NCBI GenBank assembly: GCA_035654795.1
Contig: DASRWC010000019.1
Span: forward strand, 20,915-84,914
DNA: 64,000 bases
Source: JAAYLC01 sp035654795
Lineage (GTDB): Bacteria > Bacteroidota > Bacteroidia > Flavobacteriales > Flavobacteriaceae
Direction of reading: 5' to 3'
The notes below the pieces were generated by a model that did not search any database, had not been told where the DNA came from, and saw only the letters and a list, made by a program, of their open reading frames with translations. Of this stretch, positions 18,117-25,646 are shown piece by piece. Position numbers and translations under genes: made by a program. The number at the start of each line of letters is the position of its first letter. The first letter of the stretch is position 1.

Positions 18117-18755
18117 CTAAGGGATATTCAAGTATTTATGGGTCTGTAACGATACTTTCCATTGGGGATTTTGCATAACATAATCTACTATTAACGGCAT
18201 CATCTTGTCCCGCTTGCTCCATTCGGGCTGTAGGTATAAATAACAGTTGTCATTAACTTTGGACGCCTGCTCTTCTGCAAAACGAAAATCATCTTTATTA
18301 AAAATGATCATTTTCAATTCATTTGCCTTTTTATAAACACTCTCAGTAGGAAGTTTTCTTTTCTTTGGAGACAAGCAGATCCAATCCCAAGAGCCCGATA
18401 AATTATAGGCACCGGAGGTTTCAATGTTTGTTGTAAAACCCGCTGACTGCAACTGCTCGGTTAAGGGCCCCATATTATACATCAAAGGTTCACCCCCGGT
18501 CACTACCACCAGCTTTGATCTACCGGAGGCTTCTTTGGCATTTCTCACTAATTCTCCGATTGCTTTGGGAGGGTGCAGCAATGCGTCCCAACTTTCCTTC
18601 ACATCACACCAATGGCATCCCACATCACAACCTCCCACACGAATAAAATATGCAGCGGTTCCTTTATGAAATCCCTCCCCCTGAATGGTGTAAAATTCTT
18701 CCATTAAGGGCAACATTAAGCCCCTTTCAATCTCTGATTGTACTTCAATTTTCAT
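18117..18755 (-). CDS. queE: 7-carboxy-7-deazaguanine synthase (radical SAM)
   Basis: It converts carboxytetrahydropterin to 7-carboxy-7-deazaguanine in the pathway to queuosine. The 212-residue product has the short QueE layout: EEFYTIQGEGFHKGTAAYFIRVGGC, then the radical-SAM cysteines in CDVGCHWCD (CxxxCxxC, with the Trp typical of QueE), then VVVTGGEP. A clear queE signature is the paired GEG and GGC motifs before the cluster. A TATTTTTG box (18761-18768 on the minus strand) lies 5 nt before the ATG, so the message is probably leaderless. Other queuosine genes are not in the window. Confidence 0.93.
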   Translation of the reverse strand: MKIEVQSEIERGLMLPLMEEFYTIQGEGFHKGTAAYFIRVGGCDVGCHWCDVKESWDALLHPPKAIGELVRNAKEASGRSKLVVVTGGEPLMYNMGPLTEQLQSAGFTTNIETSGAYNLSGSWDWICLSPKKRKLPTESVYKKANELKMIIFNKDDFRFAEEQASKVNDNCYLYLQPEWSKRDKMMPLIVDYVMQNPQWKVSLQTHKYLNIP

Positions 18756-18760
18756 AACTG

Positions 18761-18768
18761 CAAAAATA
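18761..18768 (-). promoter_or_regulatory. -7 box of queE
   Basis: TATTTTTG on the minus strand, then CAGTT and the ATG. Confidence 0.6.
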
Positions 18769-18872
18769 CCACTTTTTGCACTACAAATTCGGGAGATATT
18801 CCCTTGCTTTTTTCCTGGAATTGGAACTATAATTTTATTTTTTTGGAAATCTTAGAATGGTTGACTATTTGT

Positions 18873-18880
18873 TACTTTTG
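18873..18880 (+). promoter_or_regulatory. -7 box of the 18926 lipoprotein gene
   Basis: TACTTTTG followed by CACC, an extended match shared with the gcvP, ffh and argS promoters. Confidence 0.6.
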
Positions 18881-18925
18881 CACCAAAATATGAACAAGAA
18901 GATTATTAAAATACCCATCGTTAGG

Positions 18926-19483
18926 ATGAAAAAAACTTTACTTCTAGCTACACTTGTTGCACTTGCTTTTGTTCAATGCAAAAAAAAAGATGATCCCTTC
19001 TTAATAAAAGAAGGTGCTATCGGGAAACTTTCTTCTGAAACCAGAGTCAAGCAACTGGATTCAATTTTTGCAATGGATTCCATAGTTAAAACAAGTGCAT
19101 CACCAAATGCCCTCGAAACTCAAGGTGAAGTGGAAATTTATGAAAAAGGCGGAAAGCGGTTGCTATTTCTTTCTCCAAAGGACTATAACGATCCAAACTC
19201 TACTATTTCCGATGTTTTGATTTATGATGTACGATATAAGACGGAAAAAGGCCTAACTGCAGATAATACTTTCAAAGATTTTAAAGACAACTACAAGATT
19301 AAACATATTGAGCGCATCATTAACGGAGCCATGATTTTTTTTGAAGACACTGACATTTATCTCACTATTGATGCAAAATACCTGACTCCCGAAGCAAAAA
19401 ATAATACAGAAGAAAAACTTGAAGCAACGGATATTGTAGATAATGCACCTATAAAATATTTTCGATTGGATTGGGATAAATAA
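18926..19483 (+). CDS. hypothetical lipoprotein
   Basis: The product has 185 residues with a compact lipoprotein signal, MKKTLLLATLVALAFVQC, the cysteine being C18 and followed by a lysine run. I do not recognise the rest. It has two segments rich in charged residues and a likely beta-rich centre (GEVEIYEKGGKRLLFLSP, IYDVRYKTEKGL). Upstream in-frame starts exist at 18857 and 18890. The first lies upstream of the -7 box, so it cannot be used by that promoter. The lipoprotein signal argues for 18926. Confidence 0.7.
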   Translation: MKKTLLLATLVALAFVQCKKKDDPFLIKEGAIGKLSSETRVKQLDSIFAMDSIVKTSASPNALETQGEVEIYEKGGKRLLFLSPKDYNDPNSTISDVLIYDVRYKTEKGLTADNTFKDFKDNYKIKHIERIINGAMIFFEDTDIYLTIDAKYLTPEAKNNTEEKLEATDIVDNAPIKYFRLDWDK

Positions 19484-19564
19484 CAATCCGGCAGACTGTA
19501 GTTAGTCTACTAAGTTTTTGTTAAGCGCCGTTTTAATATGTCAGATTTGATTTAATTTTAGATC

Positions 19565-19590
19565 TGCCGTTTAAGACGGTTTTTTATTTT
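19565..19590 (+). terminator. short terminator after the lipoprotein gene
   Basis: CCGT and ACGG form a 4-bp stem around TTAAG, followed by a long T-rich run. The stem is weak. Confidence 0.5.
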
Positions 19591-19626
19591 ATCTTTTTAC
19601 TAATTATAAACGAAAGAATTAAGATC

Positions 19627-19866
19627 ATGCCTGATAATCGAATAAAAAATGAAAAACAATATGAGGCCTTACGTGAAAAGGGGTATAGTAAAGAAAAATC
19701 TGCCCGTATCGCAAATACTCCCAACGCCGGAAAGAAAGGAGGTCACGCCAAGAGATATGAAGATCGGAATAAAAAAGATATTTATGAAGAAGCAAGAAAG
19801 GCTGATATTAAAGGACGCTCTAAAATGTCTAAAGAACAATTAATCCACGCATTAAGAAACAACTAA
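19627..19866 (+). CDS. small basic protein, Rho-N/DUF7218-like
   Basis: A 79-residue, strongly charged protein. The first half has NEKQYEALREKGYSKEKSARIANT and a GKKGGHAKRYE segment. The second half (residues 48-79) has LRNN-type helix-extended-helix character (DIYEEARKADIKGRSKMSKEQLIHAL), which matches the Rho-terminator N-terminal-like fold found in small stress-type proteins. It probably binds nucleic acid, but no function is established. It lies 21 bp before the AI-2E transporter gene on the same strand and may be cotranscribed with it. Confidence 0.75.
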   Translation: MPDNRIKNEKQYEALREKGYSKEKSARIANTPNAGKKGGHAKRYEDRNKKDIYEEARKADIKGRSKMSKEQLIHALRNN

Positions 19867-19887
19867 AAATTTGAGGACACGTTCCGC

Positions 19888-20940
19888 ATGAATAAAGATC
19901 AGCACAACTACATCCCCACTCAGATAATCCGCCAAATTTTCATAATTTTTGTAATCCTCATTTTGGCGGGTCTTATTTTTATCAAATTACTTCCATACCT
20001 CTCGGGTATGCTGGGCGCCATTACACTTTATGTAGTGATGCGGAAATGGATGCGTTATCTGACAGATAGGAAAAAATGGCCAAAGCCATTAGCGGCGGGA
20101 GTCTTGATGTTTTCTTCTTTTATTACTATAGTTGTTCCCATTGGAGGAGTAATCTTCATGCTAGGAAATAAAATTGCAAAAGGAACAGAAAATACAGAAG
20201 AAATCGTTGCCCCTGTAAAGGAATACATGCAGAAGCTAGATTCAGATTACGGCATTGATCTTAGCAACAAAGTAGATGCAACCGCTGTAAGTCAATGGGT
20301 CTCCAATCACCTTCAAGAATGGTTAGGAACCACCGTAAATGCTGTAATGGCTATTCTTCTTATGTACTTTCTCCTCTACTTTATGCTCACCAATCATGAG
20401 CGCTTTAGAGAAATCATTTGCCAATACATTCCTATGAATCAAGCCAACCTTCGGGAGATAGGTCAAGAAGTCAGAGGGATGGTTCGCGCCAATGCTATTG
20501 GGATTCCGCTTGTAGGTTTAGCTCAAGGTATTGTAGCGCTTGTTGGTTTTTTCATTTTCGGAATAGACGATCCGTGGTTCTGGTTCGTAATAATTTCTAT
20601 TGCGAGTATGGTACCTTTTGTGGGAACCAGCTTGGGGATGCTCCCCATTTTTCTTCTTACTCTGGCATCGGGTGAAACCTTTTCTGCCTGGGCAATTTTG
20701 ATTTACGGTTTCGTTGTTGTAGGAATGACAGACAATATTACGCGTCTATACATGCTGAAACGATTGGAAGACGTGCACCCATTGATTACACTTATAGGTG
20801 TTATGGTTGGGGTGCCTCTTTTTGGATTTATCGGTCTAATTTTTGGCCCTTTATTAGTAAGTCTATTCCTTATCATCGTCAAAATTTATAGACAACAATA
20901 TGGTAAGGATGGAGCTCCCGCTGAACACGAACGTCTTTGA
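19888..20940 (+). CDS. AI-2E/PerM family permease
   Basis: A 350-residue inner-membrane protein with about eight membrane segments in the order typical of the AI-2E exporter-like (PerM) family: two at the N-terminus (18-36, 38-55), one at 70-90, then a soluble stretch (95-145), and five more. The conserved region includes GLAQGIVALVGFFIFGIDDPWFWFVI, then the PFVGTSLGM and GVPLFGFIGLIFGPLL motifs near the C-terminus. Substrates differ between members. Some move AI-2 and others act as ion antiporters, so the transported molecule is unknown. Confidence 0.9.
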   Translation: MNKDQHNYIPTQIIRQIFIIFVILILAGLIFIKLLPYLSGMLGAITLYVVMRKWMRYLTDRKKWPKPLAAGVLMFSSFITIVVPIGGVIFMLGNKIAKGTENTEEIVAPVKEYMQKLDSDYGIDLSNKVDATAVSQWVSNHLQEWLGTTVNAVMAILLMYFLLYFMLTNHERFREIICQYIPMNQANLREIGQEVRGMVRANAIGIPLVGLAQGIVALVGFFIFGIDDPWFWFVIISIASMVPFVGTSLGMLPIFLLTLASGETFSAWAILIYGFVVVGMTDNITRLYMLKRLEDVHPLITLIGVMVGVPLFGFIGLIFGPLLVSLFLIIVKIYRQQYGKDGAPAEHERL

Positions 20941-21004
20941 GAACTCTTATATTTATAACAAAACTTTATAATCCATTGAGCAAATAATCTTTATTTTTAG
21001 GATT

Positions 21005-21012
21005 TAAATTTG
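21005..21012 (+). promoter_or_regulatory. -7 box of the DUF1232 gene
   Basis: TAAATTTG ends 10 nt before the ATG. Confidence 0.5.
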
Positions 21013-21022
21013 AATTAATAAA

Positions 21023-21466
21023 ATGTTTTTTAGCAAAGAAAAAAGAGCTCCGCAAACTTCCACTATCGCAATGATGGATAGCCGAATAAAAGAAACATAT
21101 ATGGAAGACGAAATAGAGAAAATAAAGGAAGAAGATCTGGAAGAAGTTCTGGATAATGAGGAAAAAATTTCCAAAAAGCTTCACAAGGCTCGTCCTCTTC
21201 GACGTTTTGTTAATATTGGCAAGGTTATGTTCGAAATGTTGTGGGACATTAAGAACGGAAAATATAAAGAAACACCTTGGTTTACCATTGCCACAGTTGT
21301 GGTGATGTTCCTATACATTCTAAACCCGCTAGATCTAGTTCCCGATTTCATTCCGGGTCTTGGCTATCTCGATGACCTTGCCATCATGACCATAGGACTG
21401 GGATGGATCGAAACCGATTTACACAAGTATTTAGATTGGAGACTGGAGCGTGAAGAGAACTGCTAG
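21023..21466 (+). CDS. DUF1232 (YkvA-like) membrane protein
   Basis: A 147-residue protein. The first 70 residues are highly charged and coil-like (EEDLEEVLDNEEKISKKL). The C-terminal half is the DUF1232 domain with KETPWFTIATVVVMFLYILNP, then LDLVPDFIPGLGYLDDLAIM, the family signature, which makes one or two membrane segments. No role is established. Its TAG stop (21464-21466) is interlocked with the stop of folD on the opposite strand. Confidence 0.87.
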   Translation: MFFSKEKRAPQTSTIAMMDSRIKETYMEDEIEKIKEEDLEEVLDNEEKISKKLHKARPLRRFVNIGKVMFEMLWDIKNGKYKETPWFTIATVVVMFLYILNPLDLVPDFIPGLGYLDDLAIMTIGLGWIETDLHKYLDWRLEREENC

Positions 21467-22347
21467 TGCATTTGCCTGCGCTGCTCACAAGCCAATAATG
21501 TATTTTTTAATAACATAGCAATCGTCATGGGTCCCACTCCTCCGGGAACAGGTGTGATATAGGATGCTTTTTTACTCACATTTTCATAATCCACATCACC
21601 TTTAATGACATAACCTCTGGGTGCCGTTTCATCATCTATGCGAGTAATTCCCACATCAATGATAACGGCATCATCTTTTACCATCTCCGCTTTAAGAAAA
21701 TTGGGTACCCCAAGAGCAGAGATTATAATATCTGCCTGAGTGGTAATCTGAGAAATATTTTTGGTATTGCTGTGAGTAAGGGTTACCGTACTGTTACCGG
21801 GCCACCCACGGCGACTCATCAAAATACTCATCGGTCTCCCAACAATGTGGCTGCGCCCAATGACAACAGTGTGCTTTCCTTGTGTTTCAACCTTATAGCG
21901 CCTAAGTAATTCTAAGATCCCGAAGGGAGTTGCCGGAATAAATGTGCTCATATCCAAGGCCATTTTTCCAAAATTTTCGGGATGGAAGCCATCTACATCT
22001 TTATGAGGATCTACAGTCAAAAGAACTTTCTGAGTATCTATTTGTGGAGGAAGAGGAAGCTGAATTATAAAACCATCAATTTCATCATCGGCGTTGAGTT
22101 CTTTAATTTTCTTAAGCAACTCTAACTCACTGGTAGTTTCAGGCATTTGGATTAATGACGATTTAAAACCCACACGCTCACAGGCTTTTACTTTACTGCC
22201 TACATACGTTAAACTTGCACCGTCATTACCTACAAGAATTGCCGCGAGATGAGGAACTTTTTCGCCTCGTTGTTTCATTTGTTTTACCTCGGCAGCAATC
22301 TCGGTTTTAATATCATCACTTACCTTTTTTCCGTCCAAAATTGTCAT
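21463..22347 (-). CDS. folD: methylenetetrahydrofolate dehydrogenase / cyclohydrolase
   Basis: A bifunctional cytoplasmic enzyme of one-carbon metabolism that interconverts 5,10-methylene-, methenyl- and 10-formyl-tetrahydrofolate. The 294 residues have the family order: YVGSKVKACERVGF with the catalytic lysine (about residue 55), DGFIIQLPLPPQ, DPHKDVDGFHPENFGKM, the NAD(P)-binding GRSHIVGRPM loop, and the C-terminal TPVPGGVGPMTIAML. It lies 21 bp after ffh and is likely cotranscribed with it. It works on the same folate pool that the gcvP-containing glycine cleavage system feeds. Confidence 0.97.
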   Translation of the reverse strand: MTILDGKKVSDDIKTEIAAEVKQMKQRGEKVPHLAAILVGNDGASLTYVGSKVKACERVGFKSSLIQMPETTSELELLKKIKELNADDEIDGFIIQLPLPPQIDTQKVLLTVDPHKDVDGFHPENFGKMALDMSTFIPATPFGILELLRRYKVETQGKHTVVIGRSHIVGRPMSILMSRRGWPGNSTVTLTHSNTKNISQITTQADIIISALGVPNFLKAEMVKDDAVIIDVGITRIDDETAPRGYVIKGDVDYENVSKKASYITPVPGGVGPMTIAMLLKNTLLACEQRRQMH

Positions 22348-22368
22348 AGCTGTTTTTTTTAGATTTTA

Positions 22369-23697
22369 CTAGCGCATCCTGTTCATCATCTGCATCATTT
22401 TTCTCCCGCCGCCGCCTTGCATCATCTTCATCATCTTGCTCATTTGATCAAATTGTTTTAGTAACTGATTAACCTCCTGAACACTAGTGCCACTTCCTTT
22501 CGCAATGCGTTTTTTCCTGCTTCCGTTTATAATTGCAGGTTCCTGTCTCTCTTTAGGAGTCATAGAATGAATAATAGCCTCTATTCCTTTAAAGGCATTA
22601 TCATCAATATCAATATTTTTCAAAGCCTTTCCGGCTCCGGGAATCATACCAATCAGGTCTTTCATACTCCCCATTTTCTTCACCTGTTGGATCTGCCCTA
22701 AGAAGTCATCAAAACCAAATTGATTTTTAGCAATTTTCTTCTGAAGTTTTCGAGCCTCCTCTTCATCAAATTGTTCCTGAGCCCTTTCAACAAGGGAGAC
22801 CACGTCTCCCATCCCTAAAATTCTATCAGCCATTCGCGAAGGATGGAATACGTCTATGGCATCCATTTTCTCTCCGGTCCCGATAAATTTTATGGGCTTA
22901 TTAACAACACTCTTAATAGAAATTGCAGCTCCACCTCTGGTGTCTCCATCCAGCTTTGTTAGAACAACTCCGTCAAAATTGATACGCTCATTAAATGCCT
23001 TGGCTGTATTTACCGCATCTTGTCCGGTCATGGCATCAACCACAAAAAGAGTTTCCTGAGGTTTAATAGCAGCATGTACATTGGCTATCTCAGTCATCAT
23101 GGCCTCATCTACTGCAAGACGACCGGCAGTATCCACAATCACTACATTAAAACCATTTTGCTTGGCATAGGAAATGGCGTTCCGAGCAATTTCTACCGGA
23201 TTCTTATTCTCTCGTTCACTATAAACTTCTACTCCTATTTGATCACCAACCACGTGAAGCTGATCAATAGCCGCAGGACGGTAAACATCACAAGCTACCA
23301 ATAAAGGCTTTTTTGTTTTCTTACGCTTTAAAAAGTTTGCAAGTTTACCCGAGAAAGTTGTCTTACCGCTTCCTTGAAGTCCGGACATTAAAATTACAGT
23401 TGGTGCACCGCTTAGATTAATTCCGGCCGTGTCTCCACCCATTAATTCGGTAAGTTCGTCTTTAACGATCTTAACCATCAACTGCCCCGGCTGTAGCGTG
23501 GTCAATACATTTTGACCAATCGCTTTTTCCTTTACCGAATTCGTAAAATCACGGGCGGTTTTAAAGTTAACGTCTGCATCCAAGAGCGCCCGTCTCACTT
23601 CTTTTAAAGTTTCTGCAACGTTTACCTCGGTTATACTCCCGTGTCCTTTCAGAACGTGAAACGCTTTGTCTAATTTTTCCGATAAATTTTCAAACAT
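22369..23697 (-). CDS. ffh: signal recognition particle GTPase Ffh
   Basis: The protein subunit of the signal recognition particle. It binds signal sequences of nascent membrane proteins and 4.5S RNA and docks at FtsY. The 442 residues comprise an N-terminal four-helix domain, the G domain with GLQGSGKTTFSGKLANFL at about residue 105, the ACDVYRPAAIDQL and DTAGRL motifs, TKLDGDTRGGA, and the M domain. The C-terminus is very rich in methionine and glycine (MMKMMQGGGGRKMMQMM), as expected for the signal-binding groove. Confidence 0.98.
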   Translation of the reverse strand: MFENLSEKLDKAFHVLKGHGSITEVNVAETLKEVRRALLDADVNFKTARDFTNSVKEKAIGQNVLTTLQPGQLMVKIVKDELTELMGGDTAGINLSGAPTVILMSGLQGSGKTTFSGKLANFLKRKKTKKPLLVACDVYRPAAIDQLHVVGDQIGVEVYSERENKNPVEIARNAISYAKQNGFNVVIVDTAGRLAVDEAMMTEIANVHAAIKPQETLFVVDAMTGQDAVNTAKAFNERINFDGVVLTKLDGDTRGGAAISIKSVVNKPIKFIGTGEKMDAIDVFHPSRMADRILGMGDVVSLVERAQEQFDEEEARKLQKKIAKNQFGFDDFLGQIQQVKKMGSMKDLIGMIPGAGKALKNIDIDDNAFKGIEAIIHSMTPKERQEPAIINGSRKKRIAKGSGTSVQEVNQLLKQFDQMSKMMKMMQGGGGRKMMQMMNRMR

Positions 23698-23776
23698 AGT
23701 TCGTTGGCATTTTAGAGGGAAACCTTCTTTAAAACATTATCATTTCACAAAATTTCGGCCCTCAAAATTGGAGGTG

Positions 23777-23784
23777 CAAAGGTA
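23777..23784 (-). promoter_or_regulatory. -7 box of ffh (and folD)
   Basis: TACCTTTG followed by CACC on the minus strand. The rest of the 23698-24023 gap holds the SMR promoter region and nothing else I can support. Confidence 0.6.
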
Positions 23785-23955
23785 ACAATCCGCAAGGGAG
23801 TTTCAAAAAAATATATAGGATAACCTTGATTAAATCAGCAATTTTTGCCTCGAAAATCGACGCCGGTTTTACCATCATGATTTTTAAAAAACGTATTGTC
23901 TGATCACACCTAAAATAGTTCTATTTCAAAAAATGGTAACTTTTTATAATAAAAT

Positions 23956-23986
23956 GGGTGCTCCTGTAAAAAAGACACCCTTACAG
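23956..23986. repeat. two interleaved inverted repeats upstream of the SMR gene
   Basis: GGGTG (23956-23960) matches CACCC (23976-23980). CTGTAA (23964-23969) matches TTACAG (23981-23986). The second pair, 11 nt apart, ends 25 bp before the predicted -7 box, so it is well placed as an operator overlapping the -33 region. Confidence 0.5.
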
Positions 23987-24011
23987 AATCTAGAAGAATG
24001 ATAGAATTCTC

Positions 24012-24019
24012 TATTTTCG
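24012..24019 (+). promoter_or_regulatory. probable -7 box of the SMR gene
   Basis: TATTTTCG, one mismatch to TAnnTTTG, 4 nt before the ATG. The same variant followed by CACCC precedes the ppiD-like gene. Confidence 0.45.
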
Positions 24020-24023
24020 CAAT

Positions 24024-24368
24024 ATGAGCATAAATTGGATTCTTCTAATCATTGGTGGTCTTTTTGAAACCGGATTTGCTGTAAGCTTGGGAAAGGCACA
24101 ACATACTTCAGGTCGTGAATTTTGGCTGTGGATAATCTCCTTTGTCATTTGCGTTAGCGTCAGCATGTTTCTTTTATTCAAAGCTATGGGAGGACAAAAA
24201 CCCATTCCCGTTGGAACTGCTTATGCTGTATGGGGAGCAATTGGCGCAATTGGCACGGTTATCTTCGGAATCATCCTTTTTAAAGAACCGGTTTCCTTCT
24301 GGCGGATGTTCTTTTTAACGACTTTAATAATTTCCGTGGTCGGATTGCAAGTCGTCAGTGAAGCTTAA
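24024..24368 (+). CDS. small multidrug resistance (SMR) family exporter, Gdx/SugE-like
   Basis: A 114-residue inner-membrane protein with four membrane helices. The essential glutamate of SMR transporters is present in the first helix (IGGLFETGFAVSLGKAQ). Helix 3 has PVGTAYAVWGAIGAIGT, close to the PxGTAYAVWxGIG motif of the guanidinium exporters (Gdx, formerly SugE) rather than the EmrE drug exporters. It would work as an antiparallel dimer. The message is probably leaderless. No guanidine riboswitch was recognised. The TAA stop overlaps that of the convergent GtrA gene. Confidence 0.9.
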   Translation: MSINWILLIIGGLFETGFAVSLGKAQHTSGREFWLWIISFVICVSVSMFLLFKAMGGQKPIPVGTAYAVWGAIGAIGTVIFGIILFKEPVSFWRMFFLTTLIISVVGLQVVSEA

Positions 24369-24889
24369 ACTATTTTAAAACTAAACTTTTTCTGGGAAAA
24401 ATAGCTGTATGCCACCGTTATGAAAATGGTCAGAAAACGAGAAGGAGTGGGATAAAATCCGAGCCAATCCACAAGAATTTTCAGCATAACGTAACCAATT
24501 ACTAAAGCGCCCATTCCTACTAAAAAATACCGAATCACCTGAGTTTTCCAATTTAAGTTGGAATCCGGAAAAGTTATAAACCGATTCAATAAAAATCCGG
24601 AGGTGAAGGTTATGGGAAAAACTGCGAACAATGAAGCTACGTGTGGGCTCAACACTACAAAGCCAAGATTGAAATTTTGTTTGGCAAAAATGAAATTGTA
24701 AAAAATAAAATAAAGCAACAAATCAAAAAGAAGATTCGCACCTCCACATATTGCATATCGGTATTTGTCTATAGGGATAAATCTCCGAAAAGGATGATGG
24801 AAAACATCAATAATTCTTATCAAAAGTGCTGCCATAAGGATGTGCAAAAATAATATTCCACACTGAATCATAAGCAAATTTCCGTCCAA
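24365..24889 (-). CDS. GtrA-like membrane protein
   Basis: A 174-residue protein with four to five membrane segments. It fits the GtrA family, small membrane proteins thought to move lipid-linked sugars across the inner membrane for polysaccharide or teichoic acid modification. The family-typical elements are YRYAICGGANLLFDLLLYF near residue 45, FLLNRFITF near 100, and a C-terminal SYFSQKKFSF. A preceding N-terminal hydrophobic segment (residues 5-27) is longer than usual. No glycosyltransferase gene lies beside it. Confidence 0.82.
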   Translation of the reverse strand: MDGNLLMIQCGILFLHILMAALLIRIIDVFHHPFRRFIPIDKYRYAICGGANLLFDLLLYFIFYNFIFAKQNFNLGFVVLSPHVASLFAVFPITFTSGFLLNRFITFPDSNLNWKTQVIRYFLVGMGALVIGYVMLKILVDWLGFYPTPSRFLTIFITVAYSYFSQKKFSFKIV

Positions 24890-24995
24890 ATTAAATCGGG
24901 ATCGGACGGCATCAATCCGTCATCAATTTTTCCTGAATTTTAACTTTGATGTGGACAGGAGTTTTCTATACCTTTAAAATCTCAAAAAATCAACC

Positions 24996-25631
24996 ATGGA
25001 TATCAAAGAAATCTTCCAAAACAACCAAAAATGGATGAACGATAAACTGGGAAAAGACCCGGAATATTTTAAAAATTTATCCAACGGACAGCATCCGGAC
25101 ATTCTTTACATTGGCTGTAGTGATAGCCGTATCACTGCCGAGGAAATAATGGGGGTGCAACCGGGAGATGTATTTGTTATGCGCAATATTTCAAATATGG
25201 TATCCAATATTGATTTAAGCGCCATGAGTGTTATAAACTACGCAGTAAGTGTTCTGAAGGTCAAACATATCGTTATCTGTGGACATTACGGCTGTGGTGG
25301 GGTGAAGGCAGCGATGCAATCGGAAGATTTGGGTATTCTTAACCCCTGGTTACGAAATATCAGAGACGTTTATCGACTGCATCGGGAAGAATTAAATGCC
25401 ATAACTGATGAAGATCAAAAATATCGGAGACTTGTTGAACTCAATGTTCAAGAGCAATGTGTCAATGTAATTAAAACCGCAGATGTTCAGCTCGCAGTTC
25501 GCAAAGGAACTCTGGCCATTCACGGATGGGTGATGGATATGTACACCGGCAAATTGATTGATCTAAAAATTGATTTCGAAAAAGTGCTGGAAGGGATAAT
25601 GGAAATTTATCATCTCGACGAGAAAAAATAA
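24996..25631 (+). CDS. beta-class carbonic anhydrase
   Basis: A zinc enzyme that interconverts CO2 and bicarbonate. The 211 residues carry all beta-class signatures: zinc ligands C41, H97 and C100 and the D43-R45 dyad, in GCSDSRITAEEIMG and ICGHYGCGGVKAAM. It also has GDVFVMRNISNMV between them. No signal peptide is present, so it is cytoplasmic. It probably supplies bicarbonate to biotin-dependent carboxylases. It ends 15 bp before the end of convergent argS. Confidence 0.95.
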   Translation: MDIKEIFQNNQKWMNDKLGKDPEYFKNLSNGQHPDILYIGCSDSRITAEEIMGVQPGDVFVMRNISNMVSNIDLSAMSVINYAVSVLKVKHIVICGHYGCGGVKAAMQSEDLGILNPWLRNIRDVYRLHREELNAITDEDQKYRRLVELNVQEQCVNVIKTADVQLAVRKGTLAIHGWVMDMYTGKLIDLKIDFEKVLEGIMEIYHLDEKK

Positions 25632-25646
25632 CCGGTTATCAAAGAT

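Noticed and set aside
23956..23986. Guanidine riboswitch for the Gdx-like SMR exporter
   Set aside because: There are no ACGR loops or ykkC motifs, and the likely -7 box is downstream of the structure, so it would not be transcribed. The zero-length third loop also does not allow a standard H-type pseudoknot.
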